Positions 42,801 through 50,609 are shown, counted from the first letter of the stretch. The stretch is 64,000 nt of DNA from Microbacterium sp. A20 (GCF_004794515.1 NZ_SSDF01000070.1:102570-166569), one strand, 5' to 3'. Notes: generated from the letters alone by a model not told the origin. A program made the numbers and translations.

Positions 42801-43886
42801 GTAGGCCGGCATCCGTATGTCTTCGAACGAGGCACCGTTGTAGACCGCGTTGCTCGCGGCGAGCAGGCGGTGCCAAGTCTCCCAGGTGTGATCGAGCGCC
42901 TCAGCGGAAGTCGCCTGCGCTTCGGTCGCGAGCCTATCGCGGATGTCCGAGATCGCGTATGCGGTGCGGTAGAGCTCATGCTCGGGCAATAGACCGCGTT
43001 CTTCGGCGAAGAGGAGGAACACGACACGCATGAGCACAGTGACCGCGCCTTCGTAGACGAGCTTCGGGTCCTCGGGCATTGGCGACTCACCATGCTCGGC
43101 GAGAGCACGCAGGTGAACATCCGAGAAAGACTGCAGCACGAGCTCCACCGCGCGACGCACCTGATCGCCGAGTGCCTCTGTGATCTGCTCGGCGCTCGCG
43201 ACACTCTCGGTGAACAGGAGGTCGAGCCGCTTCTCGGGCAGGCCGCCCGCGATCGAGGTGAAACCCGCGAGCGCCAAGAACGCGTCGCGGCTCGGGCGCT
43301 CCTGCCGCCACAGGTCCGCGTCGAAGACACCGCTCGCCGTCGTGACGTCCTTCGCCGCGGAGACGATCGCCCACCAGCGGCCGTCGGTGACGATGCCGAC
43401 CGTGACGCCTGTCTCGCGGAGGAGGTTCGCCATGCGGTCGATCGCATTCGCCGACCACCCGTCGGCGCCGGTTGAACGCAGGTTCGCCGTGCTATTGACG
43501 ACCGTGACGAGCGCGCGCGGCGCACCATCCGTCTCAAGAGTCGCCCAGGGAGCGACCGTGGCCGCGCTGTTCGGTGAATGAGCTTGGAGAGATGCCGCTG
43601 GCGCGAGGTTCAGGTCGTCCTCCCACTGCAGGAGATCGCGCAGAACGACGGTGACCCAGCGGTCGCGCGCCTCGCGGGCGACGTCGGCCGAAGCCGAAGC
43701 GGATGCCTTCAGCCAGCGCGTATGCTCCTCGACGAAGGTCGCGTTGACATCGTCGACCGAGGCATCGGGCTTCGGAAGGCCATGCGGGTAGAACGAGCGA
43801 AGCGCTGCCTTCGAGATGAACGGCCCATCGGTGTCGACGAGCGTCAGCCACTCCCACGTGTCTTCGGTTCGGGTCCTAGCGCCCAC
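39852..43886 (-). CDS. drmMI: DISARM class 1 adenine methyltransferase DrmMI
   Basis: A 1344-residue N6-adenine methyltransferase of the large type IIG-like kind. SAM motif I is IAVGSGAFLVAAARYL (near residue 614), preceded by GTHYTPRSLAEEV, and catalytic motif IV is IIGNPPFVPG (near 872). The long N-terminal region resembles the helical scaffold of BREX/DISARM methylases, and the C-terminus (SPAARVEILDRLLEENHRR) is likely target recognition. The GTG at 43886 has GGAGG six bases upstream and overlaps drmD by 11 bases. It should mark host DNA; the recognition sequence cannot be read from the protein. Confidence 0.9.
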   Translation of the reverse strand: MGARTRTEDTWEWLTLVDTDGPFISKAALRSFYPHGLPKPDASVDDVNATFVEEHTRWLKASASASADVAREARDRWVTVVLRDLLQWEDDLNLAPAASLQAHSPNSAATVAPWATLETDGAPRALVTVVNSTANLRSTGADGWSANAIDRMANLLRETGVTVGIVTDGRWWAIVSAAKDVTTASGVFDADLWRQERPSRDAFLALAGFTSIAGGLPEKRLDLLFTESVASAEQITEALGDQVRRAVELVLQSFSDVHLRALAEHGESPMPEDPKLVYEGAVTVLMRVVFLLFAEERGLLPEHELYRTAYAISDIRDRLATEAQATSAEALDHTWETWHRLLAASNAVYNGASFEDIRMPAYGGSLFEPARFPWLEATNQQGRLLVRVSDRAMLKVLNAVQIAIVAGDARHLSFRELDVEQIGYVYEGLLGYSAEYATELTVGLKGKAGFEPEIPLTELEAIAAAATTPANFAKRLIEHLKKTQEHAKPKTANQIAKSYASADDEQEAEARTKLRHTLLDDDETAEQLLPFAGLIRTDLRDFPYVVPAGGIVMTESPQRANTGTHYTPRSLAEEVVMHALQPLVYSPGPLDTEDETQWKLKSSTEILDLKVADIAVGSGAFLVAAARYLAARLVEARALEGLDVAKEPELERWAIREVVARCLYGADINGMAVEMCKLSLWLISMDPGKPFSFVDDRVFHGNSLLGVTTEDQLRYQHIDPSKSKIKPRKLLRFDVDADLEKAARLRRELASGQVDDADRMRSTRAKRALLEESKRVTSKLRDVADGIIAAGLLQGGKPGMKLDARYDELADALRDAYPESDATPDHRRLETITRAGLTPTVNTGEARWKPLHWIIEAPDVLHDHGGFDAIIGNPPFVPGKQVSNAIGSDLREWLVSVVADGARGNADLSAYFFCRQADISSAGSTIGLIATNTIAQGDTREVALDRLSGKGMTIVRAIQSRPWPASGANVEYAAVWATRRPLAEGVRAICDGVPTARISSFLEPSGRSERLPESLAENLNQAFVGCYMNGTGFELTLDRAEEFIALDSRNSRVLFPTLGGIDINSNPSGSAPMWAADFYNMELTEAQEYRAVLDHVETHVRPHRMTLDKKPKLQARWWRYERDARAMRTAISSLSSVLAIAITSKALMPLRVPAQQVFTHSVVVFATDNFAQQAVLSSTTHQVWAIYYGSGLRSDPRYTPSDVFVTFPRPRSTAQLAEAGWQLDNLRREIMLRRQLGLTALYNLVNSPDAQGDADVDLIRSIHVQIDEAVVDAYGWTDILLDHGFHTYRQMERWTVSPAARVEILDRLLEENHRRAAAEAAAGLGSKKKGKSLEDSAKPEGAMF

Positions 43887-46800
43887 CAGCGGCCTCCAGC
43901 TTCTGCACATCATCGGGAGTGAGGGCGAATACGAGCGCGGCCACGAACGTGTGGGCGGTTACGTTGCGATAGCGGCGCTCTACGGACTCGCGCTCCGCTC
44001 GTTGCTCGTCGTCGAGGGTAGCGAGGCGCTTGCGTACGCGTTCGAGATCCTTCTCCCGCTGCGCTTTCTCCTCATCGAACTGGAACAACATCTGCTCGCC
44101 GGCTAGACGCGCCTCTTCAGCTGCTGCGAGGGTGCCCGTAAGGGTACCTCGGAAGCGATCGAAGATCGCGTCGATGGCGGCGAGGTCGGCGACGCGGCGT
44201 GATTCGAGATCGTCGGAGACTTCGCGCTTGCGGCGTTCGGCGCGCTTCTCGACAGCGTCCTTCACACGGGCTCCGAGGCCCTCGGAGTGGCCGGCGTCCG
44301 TGTTCCAGTTCTCGGCTACGCGCTGCAGCGCCGACTCGCTAGGGGCCGAGAGCCGAGAACCGTCGAGCGCCGACGCGAGCAGATCCTCTGCCTTCTCGAT
44401 GCCCAGTTCCTGCCTGCGGGAGATGCGAGTTCCCGCCAGGAAGATCTCCTCGTGCAGGCGAACACCGCCCTCTCCGACGAGAACGAGACGCGCGACGCCG
44501 GCGGCGAATGACTGGTCGAGTCCTTCAACGACCACCGCGCTGACGCCGCGCACCTGGTCGGTTCGAGTCCAAACCTGGCCTCGCAGTTCCCGTGCCGCGC
44601 GCTGGATCAACGGATGGCCGAGATGAGCGAATACGGTATCGGTGCCGATGCGCGCCCGCTGCTCCTCGAAGGTCAGCGCGCGGTAGACGCCGCGATTGAG
44701 GCGCGTGTCCAGCCCGTCGAGGGCTGGGACCCACGACTTCGAGAGTCCGCGGGGAACCTCGTACAGCACGCCGTCCCGTCGGGGATCGTCTATCTCGCGC
44801 AACGGTGGCTGCCCCGACAAGCGCAAGCCCTCCTCCATCACACGGAGCAAGTTCTGTTCGTGGAGGTGCATCCGGTCACGTGAGCTGTCGAGGCGCTCCG
44901 CAAGTCGCGTGAGTTCTCGGCCCAGCTCGTGCTCCTCCTGGAGCACCCTATTTATGACGTGCTCGCCGGCATCCGTCTTCTGCTTGCGTGCCGGGCCCTC
45001 GCCGAATCCGAGCTCGCGCTGGAGGTCTGGGGCGATGATCTCGTTCGCCGATCCGATGTCGCGACGAACCTGTGAGATCTTCTGGGCCACGCGCAAGAGC
45101 AAGTCGACGTCCTTCGCGTAGGCGCTCTCTCCACCCGTCGCCTGGGGGTGCCATACCAGCGGCGTCTGTGTCTGCCCGTACCGGTCGATGCGACCGATGC
45201 GCTGCTCGAGGCGGTTCGGATTGAACGGGATGTCGAAGTTCACCAGGCGGTAGCAGTTGTTCTGGAGGTCGATGCCCTCGCCCGCGGCATCCGTCGCGAT
45301 CAGAATGCGCACGGGCTCGTCCAGTGGGGGTGCGGTGAACCGCGCGCGGATGTCCTCCCGCGTCTCGGCATCGACCGAACCATCGATTACAGCGAGGCGG
45401 TCGCCTCCGTATCCATGCGCGGTGAGCACGTCTTTCAGCCAGTCGAGGGTGCTCACGTACTCTGTAAAAACGACGATTCGTTCGTCGCCCCAGCCGTGGC
45501 CAGGTACCATCACGATGCCATCGATCAACCGCATGAGTGCTTGGAGTTTGGTGTCTGGGCGGCCCTCGTGCTGTGAGCCCCAGGCGATCAAGGCCTCGAG
45601 GTCGGCGATGTCCTCCGCGGTCAGTGCGACTTGCGCGCGCTTCGCGCTGCGGAGTGCTTCGAGCTCTGGCTGCTCTGCGCGTCCCTCCTCCTCGTCGGCC
45701 GCTTCCTCGCCAAGTACGTCGTCGTACTCGGGCAGATCGAGGGCATCGTCGCCTCGTGCTGCGAGGTACGCCTCGGCTGTCGATGCGAACGCCACTGGCG
45801 AAGAGAAGAACCGCTTCTTGAGGATGAGAGTCGCGAGATCCGTCGCCCGTTTGCCGCGATCCTGCTTCACCGCGGCGTTGCGGCGCTTCGTGAAGGCGAT
45901 GAGCCGCTCGTATGCCTCGGCTTCGCCTGCGGTCGGCTCGAAAGCGAGGGTCTGGACCTTGCGTGGGAGGAACCCCTTCTTCGGGAGGTCGCGCTTCAGG
46001 CGCCGCACGGCCACCTCGCGGAGCGCCTGCTCATCGAGGTCAGCCCCCCGCGCGAACCGCTGCTGGTCGATCATCTCGAGTAACGCCGTGAACGACTCCG
46101 TGTAACCGTTGTGCGGGGTCGCGCTCAGGAACAGCCGGTGCTCGCAGGCTTCCGCGAGACGGCGAACGGCGACGGTGCGGTGGCTGTCGATGGCGTAGCG
46201 GGCCTTCTGGTCGTTGGCACCGCGACCCGGCGTAGCGGGGGCTACGTGATGTGCCTCATCGACGACGAGGATGTCAAACGCGCGACGCGAGGCGGTACCG
46301 GCATCTTTTACGCTCGCGTACACCTCCTCGAGCATGCGTTCGGCTCGGGGGGCGGGAAGCCACGACATCGAGACGATCACGCGGGGGTAGACGCGGAACG
46401 GATTCGCATGCACGCCGAACGTGCGGCGGAAGGTCTTCATCGTCTCGGAGTTGACGATCTCGAAAGTCAGACCGAATTTGTCGCGCGTCTCCTCTTGCCA
46501 CTTGAGCTGCAGGCCGGCCGGACAGACGATGATGACCGAGCGGGCGCGATGTCGAAGGAGAAGCTCCTGGATCACGAGGCCCGCCTCGATCGTCTTGCCG
46601 AGGCCGACGTCGTCAGCGAGGAGCATGTTGGCTCGCGGCGACTCGAGCGCTCGCCGCAGCGGCTCGAGCTGGTAGTCCTCAACGGTTGCGCTGCTACGGA
46701 ACGGCGCCTGGAGCGTCTTAGGATCAGCACTCGTCAACGCGCCCCAGCGGAGCGCGTCGACGTAAGCGGCGAAGGTGCTCGGGTTGTCGAACTTCGACGG

Positions 46801-47073
46801 GTCGATGTGCTCGGGGAGGCCCTGTTCGCGAACCACGCTGCGACCCGGCTCGAGCTCCCAGATTACGGTTAGCTCGCGGCCGTAGTGATCGTCCTCGATC
46901 GATTGCAATGTCACAGCATGCTGCAGCTCGGCTCGACCATCGTCCGCACTGCTGCGTGGAAGCGACTGCGCTGAGACGTCGGTCACCGACCAGCGGGCGC
47001 CTCTCACGTTCACCAGGCGACCGACCTCGGGCACCTCGATCGAAGCCACTGTTGCCTCCGCAATCGAACTCAC
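43876..47073 (-). CDS. drmD: DISARM class 1 SNF2-type helicase DrmD
   Basis: A 1065-residue SNF2/HepA-like ATPase. Walker A is LADDVGLGKTIEAGL (near residue 159), the DEAH box is LVVDEAHHVAP (near 272), SATPHNGY follows, and motifs V and VI are ATDAAGEGIDLQ and RIGRIDRYGQ (near 629). The C-terminal third contains long charged helices (KDVEKRAER-like and RLAGEQMLFQFDEEKAQRE). DrmD is the hallmark of class 1 DISARM. It starts at a GTG 47 bases after the cytosine methylase gene and overlaps drmMI. It is likely a DNA translocase; its exact step is unknown. Confidence 0.92.
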   Translation of the reverse strand: MSSIAEATVASIEVPEVGRLVNVRGARWSVTDVSAQSLPRSSADDGRAELQHAVTLQSIEDDHYGRELTVIWELEPGRSVVREQGLPEHIDPSKFDNPSTFAAYVDALRWGALTSADPKTLQAPFRSSATVEDYQLEPLRRALESPRANMLLADDVGLGKTIEAGLVIQELLLRHRARSVIIVCPAGLQLKWQEETRDKFGLTFEIVNSETMKTFRRTFGVHANPFRVYPRVIVSMSWLPAPRAERMLEEVYASVKDAGTASRRAFDILVVDEAHHVAPATPGRGANDQKARYAIDSHRTVAVRRLAEACEHRLFLSATPHNGYTESFTALLEMIDQQRFARGADLDEQALREVAVRRLKRDLPKKGFLPRKVQTLAFEPTAGEAEAYERLIAFTKRRNAAVKQDRGKRATDLATLILKKRFFSSPVAFASTAEAYLAARGDDALDLPEYDDVLGEEAADEEEGRAEQPELEALRSAKRAQVALTAEDIADLEALIAWGSQHEGRPDTKLQALMRLIDGIVMVPGHGWGDERIVVFTEYVSTLDWLKDVLTAHGYGGDRLAVIDGSVDAETREDIRARFTAPPLDEPVRILIATDAAGEGIDLQNNCYRLVNFDIPFNPNRLEQRIGRIDRYGQTQTPLVWHPQATGGESAYAKDVDLLLRVAQKISQVRRDIGSANEIIAPDLQRELGFGEGPARKQKTDAGEHVINRVLQEEHELGRELTRLAERLDSSRDRMHLHEQNLLRVMEEGLRLSGQPPLREIDDPRRDGVLYEVPRGLSKSWVPALDGLDTRLNRGVYRALTFEEQRARIGTDTVFAHLGHPLIQRAARELRGQVWTRTDQVRGVSAVVVEGLDQSFAAGVARLVLVGEGGVRLHEEIFLAGTRISRRQELGIEKAEDLLASALDGSRLSAPSESALQRVAENWNTDAGHSEGLGARVKDAVEKRAERRKREVSDDLESRRVADLAAIDAIFDRFRGTLTGTLAAAEEARLAGEQMLFQFDEEKAQREKDLERVRKRLATLDDEQRAERESVERRYRNVTAHTFVAALVFALTPDDVQKLEAAGGR

Positions 47074-47120
47074 GCCTTCATCCCCCTAACCGCTGTTGGC
47101 CTGTCGCGCTTTTTACAACT

Positions 47121-48305
47121 TCACGCTGAATGAGCCTCGCTCACGACGCCTGAGCCCTGCGAGAACTCGCGGAAATCGAGGACTGCTTTCACAATTGCCG
47201 CTCCAAGTTGTGGAGGGACTGCGTTCCCGATCATCGTTGCCAGGGCCGAGCGCGTTGGACACGCCGAGAAATCGAAGTAATCGGGGAAACCTTGAATGCG
47301 TGCTGCCTCATGGGCGGTGAGAGCACGTGGCTGGTCTGGATGCATGTAGCGCCCCTGACCGATGCTGCCAAAACCGCTGGTGATGGTCTGCGCCGGCTCG
47401 CTCCAACGAAGCTGTCCATACATCGACTTGTAGCTGTGCTCACCCTGGTGGCACTCCGGGCGTAGTGCGTTTGGCAGGTCGAACACATCAGGATGCTCGA
47501 GGAGCCATTTCATTCGGGCGAGGTTGTCACCTTTCGCCTGGGGGCGGCGGTCGAAAGGCGTGCCGTCGTCAGCATCGCGCAGATCGGCAATCGCCCATTC
47601 GAGATCCCGTTCGATGGCGTTCGCGGCAAGCTGCTGAAATGCGTCCTTCGGAAGCACCTCACCGCGCTGTGTGGCCAAGAGCAAGTGACGTCGCCGATTC
47701 TGCGCAACCCCGAGGCTTGCGACGGAGACGACTTCGTCGGCGACCTGATAGCCCAGGTTCTCGAGATGTCGGCGGGCACGAACGACCACGCTTTCGCCCT
47801 CGTGTCGATCTCGCAGCACCGCCGGCACGTTCTCGACGAGAAGCACACGCGGCTTGAGCACCTCGGCAGCGCGAACCATCCGTAGATAGAGCGCATTCTT
47901 CGTGTCCACGCGCCGAGTGTGGTTGTTCAGGTTGCTGTGCCCTTGGCAAGGGGGCCCGCCTACGAGAACATCGACCGCTCCTGTCGACTCGCGTGTCCGA
48001 GTCTCCCTGAATGTCAACGGAGCACCGAGGTCGCCATCGAAGAATTCCTCTACCGAGGCGAGCTCGACCCGCCGAGCGTCAGGAAAGTTGTTGCGGTAGA
48101 CGTCGATCGCTGTCTGCTCGAAGTCGACGGCGAGCGCGATGTCGGTCGCCACACCGTGCTGATGGGCAGACTGGTTGACGCCCAGAGTGATCCCGCCGCA
48201 GCCGGCGAACAAGTCGACCAGAGTGATCGACTCCGCGCCGGCGCCGAATTCCGGACGAATAACCTGGCGGAGAGGATGCTCGACTGGGGACCCCTCTGCG
48301 CTCAT
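47121..48305 (-). CDS. DNA (cytosine-5) methyltransferase, DrmMII-like
   Basis: A 394-residue C5-methyltransferase. Motif I VDLFAGCGGITLGV (near residue 30), catalytic motif IV GGPPCQGHSNLNNH (near 118), motif VI ENVPAVLRD, QNRRRHLLL (motif VIII) and GNAVPPQLG (motif X) are intact, so the enzyme looks active. It is the first gene of the DISARM operon. The ATG at 48305 lies one base from two 19-bp tandem repeats and has no ribosome site, suggesting a leaderless start. Its target sequence is unknown. A cytosine methylase is the class 2 methylase, so its presence beside drmD and drmMI is unusual. Confidence 0.9.
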   Translation of the reverse strand: MSAEGSPVEHPLRQVIRPEFGAGAESITLVDLFAGCGGITLGVNQSAHQHGVATDIALAVDFEQTAIDVYRNNFPDARRVELASVEEFFDGDLGAPLTFRETRTRESTGAVDVLVGGPPCQGHSNLNNHTRRVDTKNALYLRMVRAAEVLKPRVLLVENVPAVLRDRHEGESVVVRARRHLENLGYQVADEVVSVASLGVAQNRRRHLLLATQRGEVLPKDAFQQLAANAIERDLEWAIADLRDADDGTPFDRRPQAKGDNLARMKWLLEHPDVFDLPNALRPECHQGEHSYKSMYGQLRWSEPAQTITSGFGSIGQGRYMHPDQPRALTAHEAARIQGFPDYFDFSACPTRSALATMIGNAVPPQLGAAIVKAVLDFREFSQGSGVVSEAHSA

Positions 48306-48306
48306 G

Positions 48307-48344
48307 TATGAACTGTATCCGAGTCTATGAACTGTATCCGAGTC
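48307..48344 (-). promoter_or_regulatory. perfect 19-bp tandem repeat at the DISARM operon promoter
   Basis: TATGAACTGTATCCGAGTC occurs twice back to back (48307-48325 and 48326-48344), ending one base from the first DISARM start codon. On the coding strand each unit contains GGATACAGT, whose TACAGT fits a -10 element placed six bases before the ATG in the proximal copy. This predicts a leaderless message and doubled binding sites for a regulator. Confidence 0.6.
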
Positions 48345-48560
48345 CAGATCTACCGCGCCGTGGCGCGCTGTGCGGTAACTCGGCCGAAGGAAGGGATCGG
48401 CTGGCGGGGTCAATGCTCCTATCGGCCTGCTTCTCCATTACGACGTGGGGCGGAGGGAGCATTGGGGCCCCGGGAGGCGGCCCAGGTTCGGTCTGCCTTC
48501 GCATCTCCAGCGGTAGCGCTGTTACGGTCCTCGATCATCGCTGAGGCAGCACCTCCTTGC

Positions 48561-48601
48561 GAGAGCTGGTGCGGTGTTACGCACCGGCCGCACCAGCTCT
48601 C
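48561..48601 (-). terminator. strong hairpin after the 45-residue ORF
   Basis: GAGAGCTGGTGCGG (48561-48574) and CCGCACCAGCTCTC (48588-48601) form a perfect 14-bp stem with a 13-base loop. It lies five bases after the stop of the small gene at 48606 on the minus strand and would shield the DISARM promoter from read-through. Confidence 0.85.
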
Positions 48602-48605
48602 GACG

Positions 48606-48743
48606 CTAGGCCCTGCCCTTGCCCTTCTGGCTGAGCGCGCTGGCCGCGGCGGTTTTCGAGGCCACCGAGGTGCGCCCATCGCGGAGCACCTTGCTTGCTG
48701 CGGTCGCTGCCTTACTGCTGGTCTGCTTAGAGTTCTTCGACAT
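48606..48743 (-). CDS. 45-residue Ser/Lys/Ala-rich small protein
   Basis: A tiny ORF whose product opens SKNSKQTSSKAATAASKVLR and closes TAAASALSQKGKGRA. It is basic, lacks hydrophobic segments, and has the look of the small KVL...SALSQ proteins I recall scattered in many bacterial genomes, often near mobile or defence genes. AAGGAC lies five bases before the ATG and a strong terminator follows the stop. The function is unknown. The assignment rests on composition, ribosome site, terminator and remembered similarity. Confidence 0.7.
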   Translation of the reverse strand: MSKNSKQTSSKAATAASKVLRDGRTSVASKTAAASALSQKGKGRA

Positions 48744-48776
48744 ACTGGGTCCTTACTTTGGTTGATCCTTGAGGGG

Positions 48777-48816
48777 GCGTTGCGCTTGGGTGCCGAGCCG
48801 CACCGAAGCGCAACGC
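48777..48816 (-). terminator. hairpin after the 19-residue ORF
   Basis: GCGTTGCGCTT (48777-48787) pairs perfectly with AAGCGCAACGC (48806-48816) over an 18-base loop. It lies 15 bases beyond the stop at 48831 on the minus strand and 34 bases before the 45-residue ORF. It could be a terminator, an attenuator, or a structure in the leader of the small ORF. Confidence 0.65.
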
Positions 48817-48830
48817 GTATCCATCACCGA

Positions 48831-48890
48831 TCAGCCGCGGGGCTTGATACGAATACGGATACGGACAGTGCGACGTGTGATACGCGCCAT
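48831..48890 (-). CDS. possible 19-residue arginine-rich peptide
   Basis: A very short frame encoding ARITRRTVRIRIRIKPRG after the start methionine. Alternating Arg-Ile residues and strong positive charge could suit nucleic-acid binding or an amphipathic strand. AGGT lies about five bases before the ATG, and a hairpin follows the stop. The odds of a chance frame are substantial at this length. It is listed because it sits in the same small-gene cluster, facing the DISARM operon. Confidence 0.35.
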   Translation of the reverse strand: MARITRRTVRIRIRIKPRG

Positions 48891-48929
48891 GGCCGACCTG
48901 CCTTTCCCGAAAGCTCAGGTTCCCGCTCC

Positions 48930-48951
48930 GGGGGAGATTGACATCTCCCCC
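48930..48951. terminator. tight GC-rich hairpin with a TGAC tetraloop
   Basis: GGGGGAGAT (48930-48938) and ATCTCCCCC (48943-48951) form a perfect 9-bp stem closed by TGAC. It lies between the stop of the winged-helix gene (49116) and the 19-residue frame, and would end transcripts coming from 49874. Confidence 0.75.
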
Positions 48952-49115
48952 TCAGGCTCGTAAGGTCGATGACTGTAGGTTCGCAACTACGATCATCACC
49001 CGGAGTGGAAACGTAACCTCGGACGTTCCGAAGCTTTCTTTCGACTTGTGTGGCATACCTCCGACTATTTCTTCGGGCGCCAAGTGAAACATGATTGGTG
49101 AGCGGAGCGGCTCGG

Positions 49116-49874
49116 CTAGACATCTCGACCCCGCTCCTTCGTCTCGGAGTTCGGGCGAGTGACGATGCCGAACTTCTCTTCCAGTTCACGACGGTTCCGC
49201 TCGATCTCCACTCGCTCGTCGCGTTCAGCGCGAGAAATGCTCTGCTCCCTGGCGTGAACCACGTCTTCGTTGTGGCGAGTGGCGCGCATAAGCTCTTCTT
49301 CGGCAAGGCGCGCACTCCGCAGCAATTCGCGTTCTTGTGCTGATCCTCCGGACGCGAGATCTCGCTGAGCGTCCTGTTCATCGAGCAGTTGGCGTCGGCC
49401 AGCGCTGGCCGAATGGGTCACGCTATTGCGCGCCTTGCTCATTGGTGTGACACCTCGTCGATAAATGTAGGTGCCGCGCTCTTCGTTGCGCTCCACGCCA
49501 CTGTCGTTCTCCTCGGCGAGCCGTCGCAAGGCCATGTCGTAAGCGGCGATCCCCGACTTCATCTCTGTGTTCACCATGCCGTGCTCAACGAGGTAGTCGT
49601 AGATGCGCCGCGGCGTGAAGTTGTAGCCGGGTCGACGCTTGAGTACGTGCAGCACAGCATCGCGGGGGCGCATGTTGGCTTCCGTCTCTTGCGGCCCCGC
49701 AGCCCCGTTCAGCGTGTCTGGGCGAGGACGCGCGACTCCAACGTCCACACCCGCGGCGTTGAGAAGCCCAGTCAGGCCATCGACGACCTGTTCGAGGTGT
49801 GCAACGCGCACACGAGCTTCGTTCAGTTCTCGTCGAGCGTCACGAAGCATCATTGAGGCTGCCCCGATGTCCAT
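49116..49874 (-). CDS. winged-helix (HARE-HTH-like) protein with coiled coils
   Basis: A 252-residue protein in three parts. Residues 5-45 form a coiled coil (RDARRELNEARVRVAHLEQV). Residues 68-140 look like a HARE-HTH/winged helix (RPRDAVLHVLKRRPGYNFT, RIYDYLVEHGMVNTEMKSG, ERGTYIYRRG), a module otherwise seen in restriction endonucleases and chromatin proteins. Residues 165-245 are a long charged coiled coil (LRSARLAEEELMRATRHNED, then RAERDERVEIERNRRELEEK). It is in the same orientation as the DISARM operon but separated by the small ORFs and terminators. No catalytic motif is visible. It could be a regulator or DNA sensor of the island. Confidence 0.7.
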   Translation of the reverse strand: MDIGAASMMLRDARRELNEARVRVAHLEQVVDGLTGLLNAAGVDVGVARPRPDTLNGAAGPQETEANMRPRDAVLHVLKRRPGYNFTPRRIYDYLVEHGMVNTEMKSGIAAYDMALRRLAEENDSGVERNEERGTYIYRRGVTPMSKARNSVTHSASAGRRQLLDEQDAQRDLASGGSAQERELLRSARLAEEELMRATRHNEDVVHAREQSISRAERDERVEIERNRRELEEKFGIVTRPNSETKERGRDV

Positions 49875-50609
49875 GGCCCCTCCAATCGTCTTCGTCGGCC
49901 AACATCATCATGCTAGCATCTTGCGTTGAATAACTAACAACATCTGTTGGTGTTTGCAGCTAACTCCCAGCTTTAACCTGATATTGATCCTGCGCGGGGG
50001 CAACGACGTGTACTCATCTGGGGCGTCTCGGCTGCCGCAGGGCGGAACTGCGTGTAATCCTTGTCGACTTATGAGGTCGGCCCGTTGCGCTGCGCGACGC
50101 GCGGATCAACCCACTTAAGGCTTCGTTCCGCTCGACTACCGCGGACCCCCCGCGACCGGCGATCCGTCTCCCGGCCTCCTGAGGCGTCACCGACTCCTCA
50201 ACACATCCCCGCAGGCCTCGAGCCTGACGGCCTAATGCGTGATCGTTCCGTCGCACTGGGTGCAATCCCTGCACCGCAGTCCGCACGCCCGCAGCCCCAT
50301 CAGCCGGCCAGAAACTGCCCGCACGCTGAACACACATGCTGTACGACACGTCCGTCGCCGGATTTTTGGCGAACCCACAGAGCGACCGGTGATGCACAGG
50401 ACCCCACAGGACCCCGCAAGCCCCGGCGCCGCCGGCGCCGCGCCAGCGCCCGTCTGCTACCGCAGCGGCTTGCTTGAGGTATCGGCTCGATCCGCGGTTG
50501 AGGTCAGGGGCTGGCCCGTAGGCTCTCATGTCGAGCCGCGACCATGTCGGCGTCGCCGTAGCTCAGCAGCTGAACGCGCGCGGGGCGACTTCTCGTGGAG
50601 TATCGCAGC
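49875..50609. other. 735-bp gene-poor interval at the right edge of the defence island
   Basis: No gene is supported. The first 110 bases are AT-rich for this window (AATAACTAACAACATCTGTTGG) and must hold the promoter of the winged-helix gene. The remainder has overlapping open frames on both strands without recognisable domains. It separates the lower-GC defence island from the high-GC SulP gene and is a likely place for an insertion junction, but no att repeat was identified. Confidence 0.6.

Larger units (their letters stand above)
48306..48605. other. 300-bp intergenic region upstream of the DISARM operon
   Basis: No gene is supported between the methylase start and the 45-residue ORF. 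The interval begins with the tandem repeats at 48307-48344 and ends with a strong hairpin at 48561-48601. The central part has open frames on both strands but no recognisable protein. It is where promoter and regulator sites for the DISARM operon are expected. Confidence 0.6.

Noticed and set aside
44558..44580. GGTTCGAGTCCAAAC resembling a tRNA T-arm
   Set aside because: It is inside drmD coding sequence and no cloverleaf can be formed.
50014..50529. 171-codon minus-strand frame in the gene-poor interval
   Set aside because: No recognisable domain, irregular composition and no ribosome site; the overlapping plus-strand frames look equally random.
50548..50592. CGTAGCTCAGCAGCTGAACGCG resembling the start of a tRNA, possibly an integration site
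   Set aside because: The D-arm pattern breaks after CTCAG, there is no anticodon or T-arm, and no matching copy was found at the other island edge.
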